From: Lachnospiraceae bacterium
GTDB taxonomy: Bacteria; Bacillota; Clostridia; Lachnospirales; Lachnospiraceae
Length of the DNA stretch: 47,240 nucleotides
Reading direction: 5' to 3'
Assembly: GCA_021199655.1 (NCBI GenBank)
Contig: JAJQHQ010000012.1
Coordinates: 1-47,240, forward strand
Program-made: the position numbers and the translations under genes
In this document: in pieces, positions 42,158 to 47,240 of the stretch
Layout of the letters: the number at the start of each line of letters is the position of its first letter
Numbering within the stretch: the stretch's first letter is position 1
Notes under the pieces: generated by a model
The model's database searches: none
What the model was told of the DNA's origin: nothing
The model's input: only the letters and a program-made list of their open reading frames with translations

Positions 42158-44201
42158 GATCCGGATATTCGGGCTTCTCTCCCGCCGGATGAAACGTCGG
42201 CACGATTTTTTCAACCATACTTACGATTTTGGCGCTATTATCGTAACTCGCGTTTGCCAGTTCTTCCAACTGCTGCAGGAATTCTTCGACATCGAACGGG
42301 ATAGGCTTGCCGATATAGATGAGTTCGTTGTCTGTCTTTTTGATTCCTTCCTCTGCCATGAGTTTTTCTTCGTACAGTTTCTCGCCAGGACGTAAGCCGG
42401 TGTAGACGATTGGAATATCCTCGTCCGGCTTGTACCCGGACAGCTTAATGAGGTTTCTCGCCAAAGTGTCGATCTTGACCGGCTCTCCCATATCAAGCAC
42501 AAAAATCTCGCCGCCCCAGGCATATGTACCCGCCTGCAATACAAGACTGGCGGCCTCTTTCGTTGTCATGAAGTAGCGTATGATATCCGGGTGTGTCACT
42601 GTCACCGGACCGCCAGCTTCGATCTGCTTTTTAAACAACGGTATTACAGAACCATTGCTTCCGAGGACATTTCCAAACCGAACCGCCACGAACTGTGTCC
42701 CGGTACGTTCTTTATTTTTCACACTTTCAATCTTTAATTCAGAGTGCGTGCTTTTTTCTGAAACCTTCTCCCATCCAGCTGATTTATGATCCATTGGGTC
42801 AGAAGCAACCTGACCATCAATCACCTTATCCTTATGCGCATGAACGAACGGCAGCAGATCCCATCTCCCGCTCTTACTAATCGCGTCCATACTCTGGATG
42901 ACCATTTCGCAGATCCGTTTTGATGCACCCATGATATTCGTCGGATTCACAGCTTTGTCTGTACTGATCAGTACAAATCGCTGTGTACCGTGCGTGAGTG
43001 CAGCGTAGGCAGTTTTATATGTGCCAATAACGTTATTCTTTATCGCCTCATTCGGGCTGTATTCCATCAGCGGAACATGTTTATGTGCAGCCGCATGATA
43101 AACGATGTCAGGATGGTAAGTTTCAAATACCGAATTAATTCTCCTGCTGTCGCGGACAGAACCGATCAGGACGACTAGGTTCAGCGTCGGATATTTACGC
43201 CGCAGTTCCTGCTCAATCTCATATGCATTATTTTCGTAGATATCAAAAATGATCAGCTGCTTCGGTTCATGCCCCGCGATCTGTCTGCACAGCTCACTGC
43301 CGATCGAGCCGCCGCCACCGGTCACCAGGATTGTCTTGCCCTGTATGTACTGAAAGATTTCCTGCATATCGACCTTAATGGGTTCTCTGCCCAGGAGGTC
43401 TTCGACCGCCACGGATCTGAGGCGGCTGACCAGCACCTCATCGTTTGTTAGCTGGTAAATACCCGGAAGACTTTTTAGTTTGCATCCGGTCTCCTTGCAG
43501 ATGTCTAAAATATCTTTTTTATCCTGAGCCGTTGCTGTCGGGATGTAGAAATAGATCTCCTCGATACTGTACTTTTCTATGGAAGCTGATATGGCTTCCC
43601 TTCCTCCAACTACAGGCACACCTTCTACATAACGGTTCCATTTATTCGGGTTATCGTCGATCATGCAGACAGCGGTCAGATTCGTTTTCTCCGACTGCTG
43701 CAACTCCCGCACGACCGTCCTGCCTGCCGCGCCGGCACCGATAATCATGACCTTTTTCGCCGGGGACTGCTCCTCGACAGGTGCCTTTTTAACCATCACC
43801 TGTGTATAGAAACGATAGCTGAAGCGCATTCCGGCCACCAGGATCAGCTGAACCACAGCGCCGACGATGTAGTAGGAAAACGGCATCCTGCGGCAAAATA
43901 CCGTGATCAGAATGCTGTGCGCGATTGATGCGATCAGAGAGGAAGCCGCGTAGCGGATCAGCTCATTGAATCCGGCAAACCGCCAGATTCCCCGGTACAT
44001 GCGCATCTTTGAAAAAAACAAGATGGATACGATGATGTAGACCGGAATGAAATGCGCATAGGCCTGTATATAGTTGCTGTCGATCATTGTGTACTGGAAG
44101 TCAAAACGCAGCCACAACCCGAAAAAATAAGAAAACGCGATGGCTATGGCATCGTAGACCATAAGTCCTGCCGCGATCACTTTCCAATGCTGTATTTTCA
44201 T
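42150..44201 (-). CDS. FlaA1/CapD-type UDP-N-acetylglucosamine dehydratase/epimerase
   Basis: A 683-residue membrane enzyme with four N-terminal helices, a first Rossmann domain (KVMIIGAGAAGRTVVRELQQ) and a second NAD-binding catalytic domain (TILVTGGGGSIGSELCRQIA; ISTDKAVNPTNIMGASKRIC; RFGNVLGSNGSVIPLF). It makes 4-keto-6-deoxy-HexNAc sugars for the DegT aminotransferase. An extra segment of about 55 mostly polar residues (SGRWDLLPFVHAH to NKERTGTQ) interrupts the catalytic domain, longer than usual here. The start at 44201 is set by AGGTGAC close upstream; the open frame continues to 44258 without a better site. Confidence 0.9.
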   Translation of the reverse strand: MKIQHWKVIAAGLMVYDAIAIAFSYFFGLWLRFDFQYTMIDSNYIQAYAHFIPVYIIVSILFFSKMRMYRGIWRFAGFNELIRYAASSLIASIAHSILITVFCRRMPFSYYIVGAVVQLILVAGMRFSYRFYTQVMVKKAPVEEQSPAKKVMIIGAGAAGRTVVRELQQSEKTNLTAVCMIDDNPNKWNRYVEGVPVVGGREAISASIEKYSIEEIYFYIPTATAQDKKDILDICKETGCKLKSLPGIYQLTNDEVLVSRLRSVAVEDLLGREPIKVDMQEIFQYIQGKTILVTGGGGSIGSELCRQIAGHEPKQLIIFDIYENNAYEIEQELRRKYPTLNLVVLIGSVRDSRRINSVFETYHPDIVYHAAAHKHVPLMEYSPNEAIKNNVIGTYKTAYAALTHGTQRFVLISTDKAVNPTNIMGASKRICEMVIQSMDAISKSGRWDLLPFVHAHKDKVIDGQVASDPMDHKSAGWEKVSEKSTHSELKIESVKNKERTGTQFVAVRFGNVLGSNGSVIPLFKKQIEAGGPVTVTHPDIIRYFMTTKEAASLVLQAGTYAWGGEIFVLDMGEPVKIDTLARNLIKLSGYKPDEDIPIVYTGLRPGEKLYEEKLMAEEGIKKTDNELIYIGKPIPFDVEEFLQQLEELANASYDNSAKIVSMVEKIVPTFHPAGEKPEYPDQK

Positions 44202-44505
44202 TTTGTCACCTGTATGATTTTTCATAACTCTCTGTCCAATATGTCCCCCTTCGGGCATGGCTTCGCCATACCGCTTCCCTTACAAAACATCGCACAAACA
44301 GGACGAACCTGTATGCAGCGGCGCTCTTGTAAGCAGAGGCGATTATCAAAACTTGTAACTGTGAAGGTACTGAACAGTTACCAAAACGTTTATAGCGGTC
44401 GGTACGGACGGCGGCGGCGAAGCGACACGCAGTCAGTATCCGACGTTTGTAGATCTGTATCTATTCAAGCATTACCCCGCACTTGCTGCGAGGTACGTAT
44501 AAAGC
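44202..44505 (-). other. Leader region of the polysaccharide operon
   Basis: This is a gap of about 300 bases between the helicase and the capD-like gene. On the minus strand it contains GTAACTGT...ACAGTTAC (a perfect 8-bp inverted repeat, 44354-44380) followed by TTTT, a CAGG-TTCGT-CCTG palindrome near 44300 and a GGC/GCC hairpin near 44255-44270. No clear promoter was found. It could hold transcription-control structures for the long operon. Confidence 0.4.
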
Positions 44506-47172
44506 TTATTCATTCACTGCTTTCGCCGGCGTATCCCCCGGCGCTTTATGTCTGGAGGCGCTGGTTTCCCACTCAATTCCAATCTCTTCCAGCATCCTGC
44601 ATTGATCCTGACTTAGCCTGCCTTTCCTTTTTGCGCTGCGCTGACGGCTGAGCCATATATACAGAAGATATCCGCTGCTTTTTCCGCGATAATCTCGCGG
44701 CATTCCGCTTAAACTTCCTCGCTCTTCGACATATGCAGCGGCATCCTGATACACCTGAAGCCAGGCTTTTTGTGCCTTTTCTTTCTTTGATACCGATACC
44801 TGCTCGAGAGGCAGTTCGGATAAAAGTGCTGCCTGCTCCTGCGTCAGTTTTCCGGATTCAAGATATTGTTTTTGCCGAACCAGCCATGCTGCGAGCCAGC
44901 AGCCGTCTATTTCTGTATCCCAGGGAATCTCCAGTGTCCCATGCTCCTGATACCAGGCTTTTACATGCGCAAGCCGTATCTGCCATCCGTCCGCCTGCCA
45001 GTCACTGCTGATACTATTCAGACGACGGATTCGGTCTTCGTTAAGCTTTCCTTTTTTGTACAGATAGCGCTGCCGCTGCAGCCAGGAAGCCAGTTTGCAG
45101 CCGTTTTCTGATATAAAGTCTATCGGAACCTGCAGGCTGCCGTGTTCTTTCTGGTAAGCAGCCGCTGCCTGAAATCCTTTTTCCCATTTGTTTTCATGCA
45201 GGTCTGCCCAGACCATGCCGATCGCATCCAGCCGTTTCACCTGTTCTTCGGTCGGCGGGGTTCCTTTTGCGGTTCCCGCACGCAGGGCGCGGATACGGTA
45301 TATCCAGGTACCAAGACGTATCCCGTCTTCTGTCACATAACCGGCAGGGACATTGAGATTGCGATGATCCAGATAATATTGACAGGCCGCTGCATAATTC
45401 CGTTCCCAGTAATAGTCCAGTACATCCCAGATCATACCGAGGTCGTTCAGCTTCTGTATCCGCTCAGGCGTTAACCTCATCTGATGTCCTCCGGCATTCT
45501 TCCATGCACGGAGGCTGGCAAGCCATTCGCCAAGCGCAACACCATCCTCATCCACATATTTTGCCGGAGGATTCAGATCGCCATACGTTTCCCGGTAGCG
45601 CTTTGCCGCCGCATAGTTCCGCTCCCACCTCAGATCCGACGCAGCTTCCCAGGCCATACCGATGGCATCCAGTCTTTGAATCCGTTCTTCGGAAAGCGAC
45701 CCGGGGATCTGTCCTTTGCGGATTCTTCTCTGGTTGGATATCCAGTTCCCCAGTGCGTAGCCGTCCGCCGTAATATACCTGCATGGAACCTGTAAATTTC
45801 CATTTTTCTGATAAAATTCTTTTGCTTTCTGAAACATCAGATCCCACGATGCAGTCAGTGTGTCATTCAGCTTTTCAAACAGCACACGGCAGTCCTTGAC
45901 CTCATCAATGATCCGGAAATGCTCGTTTACGATCCATTTTTCTTCGCCGATGCTGCGGTAATAGGACGTAATAAGCTGCATCTCTTCCTCAATAGCATCA
46001 GTGCTATACATAGCTTCAATATTTGATACTATGTCACAGATAATGGAAGTTTCTTTTCTGCTGGCCGATAACGCCCGCCCGATCTGCTGTTTATAAACAG
46101 TCGGTGAAACGGTCGGCCGAAGGAGGATCACGCCGCTGATATTGTCAATATGAATACCTTCATTCAGGGCATCAATGCAATAAAGGAGCCGCAGATGCGT
46201 GTTGTCATTATCATTCCGAAAATCATCAAATGCCCGGTCCGCCCCCGGGTCGTTGGAATAGAGGGAATATACGTGCGGATGCGCATCCACCTTTGCGAAC
46301 CAGTCCAGATGCTGCATCATCTCATCCATGTGTTCTTTGTTCGAACAGAACACGATATATTTTCCTGTCCGATCAGACAGGTGCTTGTCAAAGAGTTCTT
46401 CCAGTCCTTCCGACATCTCCAGTGTACGACGCAGTTCTTCCAGATAACGGTCACATTCGTCACGGACAAGTTTGCTCCTGCACTGGCGGACACGATGTTC
46501 GTACTTTATAAGATCCTGCTTCCAGGAATAGACGGAAAGAACATATTTGGGCGGATTCAAAATGCCCCGGACGATTGCCTCACCAAGGCTCATCTCGGAA
46601 GCGATATTTCCATCAAAAAGCTCGTCTGCCATGTCCCGCTGGTTGTCCAGATAGCGGATGTTGGTAGCCGATAGACCAAGGATCGGGACATCGGGAAATG
46701 CGGCCAGCAGACGTGCCACGCCCTGTCCCCAACACTTTGCGCCGCAGCGGTGAAATTCATCGAGGATGATGTATGCCGGAGCATTGTCTGAACGCCCGCT
46801 ATTCTCCGTCTGATCTGACGAAAATCTGTCTGAATTCGTCGTTTCAACAGAATTCTGGCAGATTTCATGAATTTCCGACTCGTCCATCAGCATGAGCTTT
46901 GCGTAGGTGCAGAAAGTAATGTTGGGAAGGGGCATTTCTCGTTCACTTTCGGTCGCCGCTTTCAGGTTTTCCAGCTGTGTTTTAAAAATATATTCGGATG
47001 GGGAGAGCCAGAGGATATGCTTATCCGGGTGATCCGCGCAGAGGCGAAACCCGATGAATGACTTGCCGGTCCCTGTCGGATGAATGATTGCTGCCTTTCC
47101 GGTCTGAGACATCATGGCCACAGCAGCATCATAAGCAGACTTGTTGTGGTCATACAACGCAATCTCCAACAC
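44506..47172 (-). CDS. DEAD/DEAH-type helicase with six helicase-associated repeats
   Basis: An 888-residue superfamily 2 helicase. The N-terminal core has HPTGTGKSF (Walker A), IILDEFHRCG (Walker B), LGLSATNIRY (motif III) and QQIGRALSASRK (motif VI). From about residue 440 six tandem helicase-associated domains of roughly 70 residues follow, each with a tryptophan start, a G-x-LxVP centre and a LGxWxxxxR segment; the last two are more diverged. Such repeats bind DNA, and related proteins are common in Clostridial chromosomes and mobile elements. The start may be GTG 47172 or TTG 47169, both close behind GGGAGG. The physiological substrate is unknown. Confidence 0.85.
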   Translation of the reverse strand: MLEIALYDHNKSAYDAAVAMMSQTGKAAIIHPTGTGKSFIGFRLCADHPDKHILWLSPSEYIFKTQLENLKAATESEREMPLPNITFCTYAKLMLMDESEIHEICQNSVETTNSDRFSSDQTENSGRSDNAPAYIILDEFHRCGAKCWGQGVARLLAAFPDVPILGLSATNIRYLDNQRDMADELFDGNIASEMSLGEAIVRGILNPPKYVLSVYSWKQDLIKYEHRVRQCRSKLVRDECDRYLEELRRTLEMSEGLEELFDKHLSDRTGKYIVFCSNKEHMDEMMQHLDWFAKVDAHPHVYSLYSNDPGADRAFDDFRNDNDNTHLRLLYCIDALNEGIHIDNISGVILLRPTVSPTVYKQQIGRALSASRKETSIICDIVSNIEAMYSTDAIEEEMQLITSYYRSIGEEKWIVNEHFRIIDEVKDCRVLFEKLNDTLTASWDLMFQKAKEFYQKNGNLQVPCRYITADGYALGNWISNQRRIRKGQIPGSLSEERIQRLDAIGMAWEAASDLRWERNYAAAKRYRETYGDLNPPAKYVDEDGVALGEWLASLRAWKNAGGHQMRLTPERIQKLNDLGMIWDVLDYYWERNYAAACQYYLDHRNLNVPAGYVTEDGIRLGTWIYRIRALRAGTAKGTPPTEEQVKRLDAIGMVWADLHENKWEKGFQAAAAYQKEHGSLQVPIDFISENGCKLASWLQRQRYLYKKGKLNEDRIRRLNSISSDWQADGWQIRLAHVKAWYQEHGTLEIPWDTEIDGCWLAAWLVRQKQYLESGKLTQEQAALLSELPLEQVSVSKKEKAQKAWLQVYQDAAAYVEERGSLSGMPRDYRGKSSGYLLYIWLSRQRSAKRKGRLSQDQCRMLEEIGIEWETSASRHKAPGDTPAKAVNE

Positions 47173-47240
47173 CCACACCTCCCGAAAAGTTTGAGCCTCA
47201 ACATTTGATGGTTATCCCAAAGTTATTTACTAAGGGAGTA

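Overview
The window looks like a chromosomal stretch from a gut-type Firmicute, most likely a Lachnospiraceae-like Clostridium. I infer this from strong AGGAGG ribosome binding sites, the family make-up (Clostridial mobilizable element, Clostridial capsule genes) and moderate GC content. Nearly everything is on the minus strand, so the text below follows transcription from right to left. No rRNA, tRNA or CRISPR array was seen.

Right end (47.2-39.0 kb): a DEAD/DEAH-like helicase with six helicase-associated repeats; a FlaA1/CapD-type UDP-sugar dehydratase; a plus-strand Fic gene with its own inverted-repeat operator region; a DegT/DnrJ/EryC1/StrS aminotransferase; and the N-terminal half of a small PglC-like sugar transferase. 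These belong to an exopolysaccharide or capsule locus.

Middle (38.8-20.7 kb): the polysaccharide locus continues with a NeuD-like acetyltransferase, a CpsE-like initiating transferase, three glycosyltransferases, a Wzy-like polymerase, a 3'-truncated Wzx flippase joined to a 5'-truncated FkbH, an acyl carrier protein, two CMP-sugar synthetases and a scrap of a UDP-sugar dehydratase. Two modules that look like conflict or antiviral genes sit among them. The first (38.8-36.7 kb) is a HEPN protein with C-terminal zinc ribbons, followed by two tiny translationally coupled genes. The second (34.4-29.4 kb) is a three-gene operon: a helical-repeat protein, a TIR-like (CAP12/Pycsar effector-type) protein and a 1091-residue protein with an N-terminal phosphoribosyltransferase motif. 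The three share short beta-strand motifs at their ends. An imperfect 155-bp direct repeat of the surrounding glycan genes flanks this operon, so it appears to have been inserted. It is my main candidate for an undescribed system.

Left-middle (20.7-0.9 kb): a mobilizable element or remnant of an integrative element. It has accessory genes cut at the right junction; an AbiEi/AbiEii toxin-antitoxin pair with a third gene for an HExxH protein; a MobC/MobA relaxase pair with an oriT candidate; an operon of four large serine recombinases, one lacking the usual catalytic motif, behind a structured leader; an AlbA_2-type ATP-binding protein; an XRE regulator; and a ParM/ParR actin-like segregation pair.

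Left end (0.8-0 kb): the C-terminal half of a PglC-like sugar transferase and the frameshifted start of an acyl-CoA carboxylase subunit. The two sugar-transferase halves at 0.8 and 39.1 kb are complementary, which suggests that one gene was split by about 38 kb of successive insertions. An assembly artefact remains possible for any of the junctions.
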